Both the position numbers and the translations under genes were made by a program. 64,000 bases of DNA, taken from the NCBI GenBank assembly GCA_945863885.1, contig CAMAZY010000005.1:1-64000 (forward strand), read 5' to 3'. This DNA comes from an uncultured Clostridia bacterium (GTDB lineage: Bacteria; Bacillota; Clostridia; Oscillospirales; Acutalibacteraceae). The notes beneath the pieces are model-generated. The model worked only from the letters and a program-made list of their open reading frames with translations, was not told the origin of the DNA and made no database searches. Every line of letters begins with the position of its first letter. The stretch's first letter is position 1. Positions 25,672 through 33,915 of this stretch are shown here, one piece after another.

Positions 25672-27831
25672 TTATTTGATTTTTGCGTACTTAACAGCCG
25701 AATAAGCACCGTAAACGTTTGTGCTACCGACGGTCGAATACGCTGCGACCTTGAAATAGTAGGTCTTGCCCTTGGTAAGGCCGGTCTTGGTATAGCTTAC
25801 ACTGCCGTTGCCCTTAAGCGTGGCAATTTTCGTGTAGGTACCGCTCTTGCTCGTTGCCATGTACAGTACATAGCCGTCGGCTCCGGTCTGCTTGTTCCAT
25901 TTCAGTGCGGCTTTCTTTGTGCCGGCGGTTGCGGTAAGGGTCGGCGTGCCCGGCTTGGTTGTATAGGTGAACGTTTTATAGCCGGACGCCTGATAAACCG
26001 TACTGCCGGACTTTGTATATGCCTTTACGGCGAACTTGTAGTCGGTTCCGCTCTTGAGACCGGAAACCGTATAAGTGGTCGAGGTCACGACCTTCAGCTT
26101 TTTGTAGCTCTTAGCCGAATTGCTGTAATAATAAACGTTGTAACCGGTTGCGCCGGGAACGGCTTTCCACGTCAGCTTGATTTTGGAGGTTGAAGAGGAA
26201 GCGGCAATCTTACTTGTTTTACCCGGAAGGATATACATCGTAAACGACTTCGAGCCGCTGTACTTTCCGATAAGCGTAACCTTAACGGTGTATTTGCCGA
26301 CATTCTTTCTTCCCGAGGACGCCGAAATCTTATAATCGACGTTCTTGACAAGCTTTTTGCCCGTGCTGTCCTTTACGGTAACGGTCGGGTTCTTGACTTT
26401 TCCGTCATAAACATATTTCGTGGCGGAAATGGTGATGGAGCTTGCCTTGGGGATAACGGTAGTTATGATGGTTTTCTCACATACGGTGCAGACTTCCTGT
26501 GACGTACCGTCTGCTGAGGGTGTTGCCTTTGTTACGATCCTGGTTTCGGTTTTATGATCCTCTGTTGCGGCAATTTCTTCATGACCGGAAATCCATGTCT
26601 TGCAGTCGTTGCAGTATACACCGGCGGTATAGCCGTTTTCTGCGCAGGTAGCGGCAACGGCGGCTTTTTCTTCGGTGTGCTGATGACCCGTTGCCGGAAT
26701 CGTTGTGGCGCCTTTAGTATAGCCGCAAGTACAGTTATAACTCTCTGTTTTACCGTCAGTCGTGCAGGTGGCGGCAACGGCGTTGGTTTTTCCGTTGTGT
26801 GCTTCATAGCCGGTCGAAATACCGCAGCCGGTACAGGCCTTGTAATGTCCGCCTGCCGTGTTGACGAGCGTTGAATAAGAGTGATCACAGTAAAGCTGAG
26901 AGTCAAAGTTCATGTCGCATTTTATGTCGAAATTGACAAGCTTCATGTTGGGGTCAATGCTTGTGTATGTCTTTTTGCCGTCTACCGTAAGAACCTTGAA
27001 GGCATCGGCGTATCTGCCGGTGATCCCACTAAAGGTCAGCGTGCAGTCTGAGGGCAGATCGAAAACCTTGTAATACTGTTCGTTACAGTCAAGGTCACTG
27101 TACATGAAGTACATCGATGCCCAGTCGGAATTATCTTCATAGTCGATACAGTAAATCGTGGATTTGATTACAGAGTGCAAAATCTTTATGGAGCTTTGGT
27201 CATAAGAAGTTGCGGTGTTCGACTTAAATTTGATACCGGCACCGTTACAGGTGTAGTTTGTCAGCTTGCTGTCAAGCAGGTAAAACCGATAAAAATCGAG
27301 ACAGCTGATAACGCTCGTCTGCTGATAGCCGTCCGTATACTGATAATTGGTATCAAAGCTAAGAGAGATGTCAACATCGCTTACTATAAGAGACGCCTGA
27401 ACATTATTCAGTTTAAAAACCGAAGCATAGCCTTTTGTGCTGTTGAAGTTGATATAGCTATCATAGACGGGGTCGCCGTTGATAACAAAAAGCTGGGTCT
27501 TCTCGGTAAGAACGAAGAGATTCGTCAGCTTATCCGCGGTGATGTCAAGCTTATAACCGTTCAGGTCAAGAACGACTGTTCCGCCGGGGTTCGATGCGTA
27601 CGACTGAAACTCGATCGGATTGTTATAATCAATCTTTTCAACAATGTCGTCCGTAAGAAGAATCCGGTCACCGCCGTCGGCTCTTGCAGCGGCTTCCGCC
27701 AATCGGTCAAAGGTGTCGACCTTAAAGGTGTAAAACGCATTGACACCGGCGGCACTTGCCGTGAACGGTACGGCGAACATGACAGAGACAATCATGAGAA
27801 GCGCCAGAACCATGGAAATTGTTTTTTTCAT
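25672..27831 (-). CDS. Large secreted surface protein with Cys-rich repeats and two FN3 domains
   Basis: 719 residues. Signal peptide (1 to about 27, ending ASA). The region about 30-310 is a polysaccharide-lyase-like or beta-helix-like stretch with many Tyr and Asp. Residues about 320-460 hold three modules of the form C-x2-C or C-x-C followed by A-T-C, each with a GH-containing turn, as seen in repetitive surface proteins of gut Clostridia. About 465-535 is an Ig-like module with YDGK and DYKIS. Two fibronectin type III domains follow (about 540-625 and 630-717). No sortase motif or lipobox was seen. An adhesin or glycan-binding role is inferred. It is divergent from the SPFH operon across a shared twin operator. 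Confidence 0.75.
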   Translation of the reverse strand: MKKTISMVLALLMIVSVMFAVPFTASAAGVNAFYTFKVDTFDRLAEAAARADGGDRILLTDDIVEKIDYNNPIEFQSYASNPGGTVVLDLNGYKLDITADKLTNLFVLTEKTQLFVINGDPVYDSYINFNSTKGYASVFKLNNVQASLIVSDVDISLSFDTNYQYTDGYQQTSVISCLDFYRFYLLDSKLTNYTCNGAGIKFKSNTATSYDQSSIKILHSVIKSTIYCIDYEDNSDWASMYFMYSDLDCNEQYYKVFDLPSDCTLTFSGITGRYADAFKVLTVDGKKTYTSIDPNMKLVNFDIKCDMNFDSQLYCDHSYSTLVNTAGGHYKACTGCGISTGYEAHNGKTNAVAATCTTDGKTESYNCTCGYTKGATTIPATGHQHTEEKAAVAATCAENGYTAGVYCNDCKTWISGHEEIAATEDHKTETRIVTKATPSADGTSQEVCTVCEKTIITTVIPKASSITISATKYVYDGKVKNPTVTVKDSTGKKLVKNVDYKISASSGRKNVGKYTVKVTLIGKYSGSKSFTMYILPGKTSKIAASSSTSKIKLTWKAVPGATGYNVYYYSNSAKSYKKLKVVTSTTYTVSGLKSGTDYKFAVKAYTKSGSTVYQASGYKTFTYTTKPGTPTLTATAGTKKAALKWNKQTGADGYVLYMATSKSGTYTKIATLKGNGSVSYTKTGLTKGKTYYFKVAAYSTVGSTNVYGAYSAVKYAKIK

Positions 27832-27887
27832 AGGTATACTCCCTTTCGTTTTAATATAGTATAAGGCAGAGAACTCCTTACGCCGTA

Positions 27888-28009
27888 ATTATAAAACAAC
27901 CGAAAATTTTTTACACCCTACAAATGTAGGGGTCTGAATAAAAAATTGAAAAAATTTACAATTAACCCTACATTTGTAGGGTGTGGAAAAATTTTCGGTG
28001 AATTATAAT
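27888..28009. promoter_or_regulatory. Divergent promoters under a twin palindromic TACAAATGTA operator
   Basis: Two palindromes, CCCTACAAATGTAGGG (27916-27931) and CCCTACATTTGTAGGG (27966-27981), lie inside two long arms (27900-27931 and 27966-27998) that are near-perfect inverted copies. The core TACA-N2-TGTA is the known operator pattern of BlaI/MecI/CopY repressors. A TATAAT lies just outside each arm, at 27893 to 27888 on minus and 28004-28009 on plus. The operators therefore overlap both -35 regions, and one repressor should control both genes. No such repressor gene is in the window. Confidence 0.7.
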
Positions 28010-28088
28010 TATATAGAAAACGACAAGTCAGCCGTGACACCCGTCACAGACGGCTTTCTGTCAATTTTATCAAAAGGAGAAATGATAT

Positions 28089-29504
28089 ATGGGTCTTATC
28101 AAAGCAATTGCCGGTGCGACAGGCGGCGTTCTTGCCGATCAGTGGAAAGAGTATATTGTCTGTGATGCGCTTGACAAGGAAACGCTTGTCGTCAAAGGTC
28201 AGAAGAAAGTCACAGGTCGTTCGTCCAACTACAAGGGCGACGAGAACATCATCTCCAACGGTTCGGGAATCGTCGTCAACGAGGGTCAGTGCATGATTAT
28301 CGTTGAGCAAGGCAAGGTTGTCGAGCTTTGCGCCGAGCCGGGTCGGTTTACATACGACACCTCCACCGAGCCGAGCATCTTCTCGGGTCCGCTCAAGGAG
28401 AGCATCAAAGACACCTTCCGCAATATCGGAAAGCGTTTTACCTACGGCGGCGAAGCCCCGAACGATCAGCGGGTCTACTACTTCAACACCAAGGAAATCG
28501 GTGACAACAAATTCGGTACGGCAAGCCCGATTCCGTTCCGGGTCGTTGACGAAGAAATGGGCTTCCGCCTTTCGGTCGATCTTCGCTGTAACGGCGTATT
28601 CTCGTACAAAATTACCGATCCGATGCTGTTTTACACCAATGTCTGCAGCAATATTTCAGACACGTTTGACAGAAGTGAGATTGACGGAATGCTCAAGGGT
28701 GAGCTGATGAACGCACTTCAGCCGGCGCTTGCTAAAATTGCCGCAAAGAAAATTGCTTACTATGAAATTCCCGCTCACACGGTGGAGATAGCCGATGCGC
28801 TCAATGAGGTGCTTTCCTCACAGTGGCGCGAAACGAGAGGCATCGAGGTTTTCTCGTTCGCCATCAACTCGCTGACTGTTCCCGAGGATCAGAGAAAGAA
28901 GATCACCGAATGGGAAGAAAACGCCATGACAAGAGATCCCCTGACCGCCGCTTCCCGGATTGTCGGTTCACAGGCGGACACCATGAGAATGGCTGCTTCC
29001 AACGAGAATGGCGCTCTTACCGGCTTTATGGGTATGGGCATGGCGATGAATCAGGGCGGCATGAATGCACAGGATCTTTTCGCCATGGGTCAGCAGATGC
29101 AGCAGCAACAGCCCGCTCAGCCTGCCCCCGCCGCTCCGGCCGCCGACAGTTGGAAATGCTCATGCGGCAACACGGCAAGCGGAAAGTTCTGTACCGAATG
29201 CGGCGCCAAAAAACCCGAACCGAAGCCGGCCGCCGACAGCTGGAAATGCTCGTGCGGTGCCACCGTAAGCGGAAAATTCTGCACCGAATGCGGCTCACCG
29301 AAGCCTGCACAGCCGCAGGGCTGGACGTGCCGGTGCGGGGCGGTCAACCAGGGCAAGTTCTGTATGGAATGCGGCGCCAAAAAGCCCGCCGGCGCACCGC
29401 TTTACCGCTGTGACAAATGCGGCTGGCAGCCGGAGAATCCGAACAATCCGCCGAAATTCTGTCCCGAATGCGGCGATGTGTTTGACGACAACGATATACA
29501 ATAA
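28089..29504 (+). CDS. SPFH-domain protein with four zinc ribbons (YdjI-like)
   Basis: 471 residues. The N-terminal SPFH/band-7 domain of the YdjI (virion-core-like) type covers about 1-290; there is no clear membrane segment. A Met/Gly/Gln-rich linker (about 300-350) leads to three short zinc ribbons with the pattern W-x-C-x-CG, then FC-x2-CG-x-K/P. A longer fourth is RCDKCGW with FCPECGDVFDDND. In Bacillus subtilis YdjI recruits partners to the membrane with PspA and YdjGH under envelope stress. Here YdjG- and YdjH-like genes follow but no pspA. A membrane-scaffold role is inferred. Confidence 0.82.
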   Translation: MGLIKAIAGATGGVLADQWKEYIVCDALDKETLVVKGQKKVTGRSSNYKGDENIISNGSGIVVNEGQCMIIVEQGKVVELCAEPGRFTYDTSTEPSIFSGPLKESIKDTFRNIGKRFTYGGEAPNDQRVYYFNTKEIGDNKFGTASPIPFRVVDEEMGFRLSVDLRCNGVFSYKITDPMLFYTNVCSNISDTFDRSEIDGMLKGELMNALQPALAKIAAKKIAYYEIPAHTVEIADALNEVLSSQWRETRGIEVFSFAINSLTVPEDQRKKITEWEENAMTRDPLTAASRIVGSQADTMRMAASNENGALTGFMGMGMAMNQGGMNAQDLFAMGQQMQQQQPAQPAPAAPAADSWKCSCGNTASGKFCTECGAKKPEPKPAADSWKCSCGATVSGKFCTECGSPKPAQPQGWTCRCGAVNQGKFCMECGAKKPAGAPLYRCDKCGWQPENPNNPPKFCPECGDVFDDNDIQ

Positions 29505-29521
29505 ATTCAGGAGGTATTACC

Positions 29522-30457
29522 ATGGGACTTTTTGACAAGAAATACTGCGACATCTGCGGAGAAAAAATCGGCCTGCTGGGCAACAGAAAGCTTGAAGACG
29601 GCAATATGTGCAAAGACTGCGCCAAAAAGCTGTCACCGTTTTTCAGCGACAGAAGACGCTCAACCATTGATGAAATCAAGAAACAGCTTGAATACCGCGA
29701 ACAGAATAAGCGTAATCTGATGTCCTTCAATCCGACCATGATCTACGGCGAGGGCAAAAAAATCTACGTTGACACCATGAACGGTGCCTTTGTGGTTTCC
29801 CGTTTTTCTCCCGGCTCGTGGAGCGAGGAAAACCCGGATATCATTCCGCTGTCTCAGCTTGTTTCCTGCTCGCTCGATATCCGTGAGGACAGAGACGAAA
29901 TCTACACCCGGGGCAAGGACGGCGAACGGGTCAGCTACAATCCGCCGAGATATGAGTTCTATTATGATTTTTATCTTGAATTCAAGGTCAACAATCCTTA
30001 CTTCGATGAATTCACCGTTCAGCTTAACGACACAAGGGTCAAGGACGTCGGCACAATGGAATATCATCGGTTCCAACAAATGGCGGCGGAAATCCAACGC
30101 TGCCTGATGCCGGGAATAGCCGGCGCAATGGGAACGATGCCCGGTTACGGTCAGCCCGGTGCTTATGCGCAGCCGAACGCTTACGCTCAGCCGAATGCCT
30201 ATGCTCAGCCGAATGCCTACGCTCAGCAAAACGCTTATGCGCAGCCGAACGCCTACGCCCAACAAAACGCTTACGCTCAGCCGAACGCTTACGGCGCACC
30301 GGCGGCCGGCGGCTATGTTCATCAGCAGGCACAGCCCACCGCACAGCCGAGAGCCTTCCGCTGTGATAAATGCGGCTGGCAGCCGCAAACCGGTGAAGCG
30401 CTTCCCAAGTTCTGTCCGAACTGCGGTGACGTCTTTGACCTGAACGACTTAATCTGA
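29522..30457 (+). CDS. DUF4428-type zinc protein with NAYAQP repeats and terminal zinc ribbon
   Basis: 311 residues. An N-terminal treble-clef-like zinc module (CDICGEKIG and CKDC, about 8-40) is followed by a DUF4428-linked domain of about 150 residues. A hydrophilic tail of six-residue repeats AYAQPN/AYAQQN comes next (about 215-260). The C-terminal ribbon RCDKCGWQP with FCPNCGDVFDLND is almost the same as in the preceding SPFH protein. The shared ribbon suggests that both bind the same partner. Second gene of the operon, 17 bases after the SPFH gene. Confidence 0.75.
   Translation: MGLFDKKYCDICGEKIGLLGNRKLEDGNMCKDCAKKLSPFFSDRRRSTIDEIKKQLEYREQNKRNLMSFNPTMIYGEGKKIYVDTMNGAFVVSRFSPGSWSEENPDIIPLSQLVSCSLDIREDRDEIYTRGKDGERVSYNPPRYEFYYDFYLEFKVNNPYFDEFTVQLNDTRVKDVGTMEYHRFQQMAAEIQRCLMPGIAGAMGTMPGYGQPGAYAQPNAYAQPNAYAQPNAYAQQNAYAQPNAYAQQNAYAQPNAYGAPAAGGYVHQQAQPTAQPRAFRCDKCGWQPQTGEALPKFCPNCGDVFDLNDLI
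30163..30293 (+). repeat. 18-bp tandem repeat coding for NAYAQP/NAYAQQ
   Basis: About seven copies of an 18-base unit in frame within the DUF4428-type gene. Copy-number change would keep the frame and only alter tail length. Confidence 0.8.
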
Positions 30458-30473
30458 AAAGGAGCTGAGGAAA

Positions 30474-31550
30474 GTGTCAACCGTACTGGAACACAAATGC
30501 CCCTGCTGCGGCGGTGCCGTTGCGTTTGACAGCAGTTCGCAGAAGATCAAATGTCCTTATTGCGACACCGAGTTTGATCCCGTTGCCTTCGAGAATACGG
30601 CAAACGCCGAAAAGACCGGGGACTCTATCGATTGGCAGTCCGGAGAAAATGAATGGAAAGACGGAGAGTCCGATGCGATGTCGGTCTATGTCTGCAACTC
30701 CTGCGGCGGTGAAATCGTATGTGACAGCACAACCGCCGCCACAAGCTGTCCCTACTGCGCAAATCCCGTCGTTTTTTCGGGCAAGCTTACGGGTGCTCTT
30801 CGCCCCGATATTATCATTCCGTTCAAGTTCAACAAAAAGCAGGCCAAGTCGGCTTTGGAAAAGCACGTTCATTCGAACAGATTCATTCCGAAAGTGTTTC
30901 AGGATAAGAATCATATCGATGAAATCAAGGGCGTGTATGTCCCCCACTGGCTTTTTTCCTGCGATTCCGACACAAACGGCGAATTCGATGCGGTAACCGT
31001 CCGCCATTGGAGCGACAGCAACTACCGTTACACCGAAAAGACCTTTTACAATGTCAGAACCGGCGGTCAGATGCATTTTTCCGACATTCCCGTTGACGGG
31101 TCGAAAAAAATGGACGACAATCTGATGGAATCCATCGAGCCGTTCAATCTTTCCGAGGGTGTTGACTTCAGCACCGCTTATCTCGCCGGCTATCTTGCGG
31201 ACAAATATGACGTCAATCTCGAAGAAAGCATTCCGAGAGCAAACGAAAGAATCCGCCAAAGCGCTTGTGACGCCTTGAAAAAGACCATCACCGGGTATGA
31301 TATCGTAACACCGAGAGATATTCAGCTTCACATCGCAAACGGTCAGTACAAATATGCGCTTTATCCCGTATGGCTTCTGAATACCACATGGAACGGCAAA
31401 AAATTCACCTTTGCCATGAACGGTCAGACCGGAAAATTTGTCGGCGACCTGCCCCTTGATAAAGGAAGATTCTGGAAATATGTTTCACTTTTTGGGCTCG
31501 GCATCGCCGCCGTCATGTATGCCGTACTGTGGATTATCGCATTAATGTAA
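30474..31550 (+). CDS. TFIIB-type zinc-ribbon membrane protein (YdjG-like)
   Basis: 358 residues, start GTG 30474 behind AAAGGAG. Two zinc ribbons (HKCPCCGG with KCPYC, about 8-35; YVCNSCGG with SCPYC, about 75-105) are followed by a beta-rich middle. One C-terminal membrane segment covers about 333-355. This is the layout of B. subtilis YdjG, which helps anchor stress-response scaffolds at the membrane. Third gene of the operon. Confidence 0.78.
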   Translation: MSTVLEHKCPCCGGAVAFDSSSQKIKCPYCDTEFDPVAFENTANAEKTGDSIDWQSGENEWKDGESDAMSVYVCNSCGGEIVCDSTTAATSCPYCANPVVFSGKLTGALRPDIIIPFKFNKKQAKSALEKHVHSNRFIPKVFQDKNHIDEIKGVYVPHWLFSCDSDTNGEFDAVTVRHWSDSNYRYTEKTFYNVRTGGQMHFSDIPVDGSKKMDDNLMESIEPFNLSEGVDFSTAYLAGYLADKYDVNLEESIPRANERIRQSACDALKKTITGYDIVTPRDIQLHIANGQYKYALYPVWLLNTTWNGKKFTFAMNGQTGKFVGDLPLDKGRFWKYVSLFGLGIAAVMYAVLWIIALM

Positions 31551-31563
31551 GGAGGCAGACAAA

Positions 31564-32802
31564 ATGAAAAAGAAAACACTCGCTCCCCTGCTTGCGTTCA
31601 TCATCTGCTTCTTTTCGGTTTTACCCGTTTTCGCCGTAACGCCCCGCCCGCTTCATATCATTGATGACCTCGGTCTCTTCAGCGAGGCAGAATTTGATGA
31701 ACTGGAAGCGGACGCATCATCGATCGAAAATACATACGGATATTATATCATGTTCTGTATCACGGAGTCTGTCGAAGACGCCGACATATACGATTACGCT
31801 CAGACACAGTACGCAAGTCAGACCAAGCTTGAAAACGGTATTGTTCTTGCCATCAGTACCGAAGATAAATTGTATTCATTTTATGCCTGCGGCGAAGCGG
31901 AAACAATTTTCACCGAGGATATTCAGGACGATGTACTGTGGAAGGCTTACCGTGAGCCGGACTCCTACTTCGACGGCGTTAAGAAATATTTAGAGGCGGC
32001 CGAAACACAGTTAAAAGCAGCCGGCGTGACATCTGCCGCTGATACTGAGGCAACAGACGGCAATACCGACGTTACCGTTGATCCGAATCTTCCGACCGAA
32101 AGGCTGTTGCCGCTCGTTGTAGACAAAGCCGGCCTTTTAAGTGACGAAGAAGAACAGACGCTTGCCGCAAGGCTTGAAGAAATTTCCGACCGGTTTGCGC
32201 TTGACCTTGCCGTTGTCACCGTGACCGATTTCGGCGGAAAAACACCCGAAGCATTTGCCGACGATTTTTATGATTACAACGGCTACGGAAGAGGAGAAGA
32301 CGCCGACGGCGCCGTACTTGTTTACAAGCCCGGCAAAGAGGGCGAAAGACGGCTTCAGATTTCAACCTGCGGAAAAGCGATTGACGCTCTGACCGATTAT
32401 CGCATTGATTCGATGCTTAGCAACATCAAAGACTATTTTATCAACGAGGATTACATAGACGGCTTTCTTGCTTTCGCCGATATATGTGAAAATGATTTTA
32501 AGGTCGAATTCGAACCGAGCGTCAGCCCTTTCTGGATCCCGATTTGTCTGATTATCGGCTTTGTTATTGCTTTTGTCATCATGAAGAGCCAGACAAGATC
32601 GCTCAAATCAGTCCGAAAAAAGGTTGATGCAAGCGACTATACAAGCGGTGTCAATGTCACGGGAAGATCGGACGTTTTCCTTTACCGCAATGTCAGCAAA
32701 ACACCGATTCCGAAAGATACCGGTTCAGGCGGAGGCGGCGGGAGCAGCACGCACACCAGTTCGTCGGGCAGAACGCACGGCGGCGGCGGAGCCTCATTTT
32801 AA
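31564..32802 (+). CDS. Secreted/membrane protein with two TPM domains (YdjH-like)
   Basis: 412 residues. A signal peptide (1-25) is followed by two TPM domains in tandem (about 30-150 and 180-310; DDLGLFSEAE and DKAGLLSDEEE mark their starts). One membrane segment (about 322-340) and a cytoplasmic tail end in a Gly/Ser/His-rich stretch GGGGGSSTHTSS and GGGGASF. The tail is typical of YgcG/YdjH-type proteins. Most relatives have one TPM domain, so the tandem copy is notable. It faces outward while the YdjG-like partner binds zinc inside. Confidence 0.82.
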   Translation: MKKKTLAPLLAFIICFFSVLPVFAVTPRPLHIIDDLGLFSEAEFDELEADASSIENTYGYYIMFCITESVEDADIYDYAQTQYASQTKLENGIVLAISTEDKLYSFYACGEAETIFTEDIQDDVLWKAYREPDSYFDGVKKYLEAAETQLKAAGVTSAADTEATDGNTDVTVDPNLPTERLLPLVVDKAGLLSDEEEQTLAARLEEISDRFALDLAVVTVTDFGGKTPEAFADDFYDYNGYGRGEDADGAVLVYKPGKEGERRLQISTCGKAIDALTDYRIDSMLSNIKDYFINEDYIDGFLAFADICENDFKVEFEPSVSPFWIPICLIIGFVIAFVIMKSQTRSLKSVRKKVDASDYTSGVNVTGRSDVFLYRNVSKTPIPKDTGSGGGGGSSTHTSSSGRTHGGGGASF

Positions 32803-32817
32803 CAAGGGGGGAGTAGG

Positions 32818-33309
32818 ATGACACAACGAATCGTTTTTCCGTCTGTTCCGACTTCGCTCGAACAGTTTTTGTCGCTGCCGCAGTCAGCGATGGCAACCCC
32901 TTTTGATACGGCGGCTTTAACCGTGCTGGCTTTAAGCGTCTATCCCGACAAGAAAGAGCTTGCTTTTACAATGCTTGATGCGTTGCGCGGGCCGAGACCG
33001 CTTAGCAATATGGATAAGCAGTTTATCGCTGACCGCTTCCGGGGCAAAGACTATATCATGCGTTCATACTTTGACGGATCGTCGCCCGAAAATGATTACC
33101 GGCCGACCGAGCCGCTCACGGTCACGATCAGCGAAAATCAGGTTCCCTTTTCCGAGCCGAATTTTGCCAAGCTGTTTGTCGCCTGTTCGGGGGCAGACAG
33201 TCCGAGACCCGTTCAGCTGCGGAAAGCAAAAGACGGAAAGTGGTACTTATGGGAGCAGTTTCTGCTGACCGGAATCCGTCAGCCGGAGAGCCTTGACCCT
33301 TGGGCATAA
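32818..33309 (+). CDS. Conserved protein of unknown function
   Basis: 163 residues, start ATG 32818 behind GGGGGGAG. Soluble, no signal peptide. It has Pro-rich blocks, LRGPRPLSNMDKQF and a C-terminal KWYLWEQFLLTGIRQP. I recognise the type from other clostridial genomes, where such proteins lie beside membrane or stress genes, but no function is known. Last gene of the SPFH operon. Confidence 0.65.
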   Translation: MTQRIVFPSVPTSLEQFLSLPQSAMATPFDTAALTVLALSVYPDKKELAFTMLDALRGPRPLSNMDKQFIADRFRGKDYIMRSYFDGSSPENDYRPTEPLTVTISENQVPFSEPNFAKLFVACSGADSPRPVQLRKAKDGKWYLWEQFLLTGIRQPESLDPWA

Positions 33310-33316
33310 ACTGATT

Positions 33317-33477
33317 AGGGGCTGTCGCATTTAGCGCAGAACAAAAAGAAAAATGCTTATATTAAAAATTAAATGGTTGCATTTTTCTTTTTTAACCGTT
33401 TTTTCACCCGCTCGCAGTATCTTTATACAGCTTCGGGGTGAAGAAAACGGTTTCTGCATCTAAATGCGACAGCCCCT
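33317..33477. mobile_element. MITE-like element, family C, with perfect 18-bp terminal inverted repeats
   Basis: 161 bp bounded by AGGGGCTGTCGCATTTAG (33317-33334) and its exact complement (33460-33477). Inside are two further hairpins: AAAGAAAAATGC with GCATTTTTCTTT, and AACCGTTTTTTC with GAAAACGGTT. There is no coding capacity and only one copy in the window. The ends look like those of a transposon whose transposase acts in trans. No clear target duplication. Confidence 0.8.
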
Positions 33478-33510
33478 CTTTTCCTGCAAAACCCATTCAG
33501 CATAAAGCAT

Positions 33511-33542
33511 CACGGACCTGTCAGCCAAAGGACAGGCCCGTG
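33511..33542. terminator. Strong hairpin after the SPFH operon
   Basis: CACGGACCTGTC (33511-33522) pairs with GACAGGCCCGTG (33531-33542) with one mismatch. No long T-run on either side. It could end the SPFH operon or a leftward RNA starting near 33740. Confidence 0.5.
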
Positions 33543-33748
33543 AATAAGAAGGGTGTGGAGATTATCTTCGTCAAGCTTTCCTTTATTTTTGCACAAAACT
33601 CAAAAAAGCAGTATTTTTTTCATATGTTTCATGAATATCGACAACCTTCAACTTGTTTTGCGCCGGGCTTTGTGTTACAATTCAGTTGTCATTGAAAGGA
33701 AGCTGTATTTACTTTAGCATATCTATCGCACAAACGGAAAGCTTTTGT
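33543..33748 (-). other. Possible divergent untranslated RNA from the agr control region
   Basis: No reading frame with a ribosome binding site is present on either strand. A minus-oriented pair of AgrA-type boxes at 33779-33749 points into this stretch, and a hairpin at 33542-33511 could end a transcript of about 200 bases. A weak -10 (TGCTAAAGT, with TGN extension) lies near 33718. An RNAIII-like target is possible but is not shown by the sequence. Confidence 0.2.
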
Positions 33749-33779
33749 CTCAACGGTATGATTTTTATGTTCAAACGGT
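33749..33779 (-). promoter_or_regulatory. AgrA/LytTR-type direct repeat pair, leftward orientation
   Basis: On the minus strand ACCGTTTGA (33779 to 33771), 13-base spacer, ACCGTTGAG (33757 to 33749). The 9-base repeats with a 12-13 base spacer match the known AgrA/LytTR binding pattern. Confidence 0.65.
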
Positions 33780-33795
33780 TACTTATACAAAGGAA

Positions 33796-33874
33796 ACCGT
33801 TTAATACAAATTTTTCTACCGTTTGATACAATAATTGACAAAATTCTTTGCATTCAGACTATACTTAGTATGAT
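33796..33874 (+). promoter_or_regulatory. AgrA/LytTR-type boxes and promoter of the agr operon
   Basis: ACCGTTTAA (33796-33804), 13-base spacer, ACCGTTTGA (33818-33826) on the plus strand, eight bases before TTGACA (33835-33840). The -10 is TATACT (33860-33865) at a long 19-base spacing, or TTTGCA (33847-33852) with TATGAT (33869-33874) at 16. A suboptimal promoter with activator repeats just upstream is what an autoinduced agr operon should have. Confidence 0.7.
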
Positions 33875-33915
33875 AAAGATCCTGTCTGAAAATTATCTGA
33901 ATACGGAGACTTTGT

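Noticed and set aside
30477-31331. 284-codon frame antisense to the YdjG-like gene
   Set aside because: Shadow frame, no ribosome binding site, opposite to a conserved zinc-ribbon gene.
33438-33695. 85-codon plus-strand frame between the SPFH operon and agr
   Set aside because: Starts within the family-C element, has no ribosome binding site and overlaps a hairpin.
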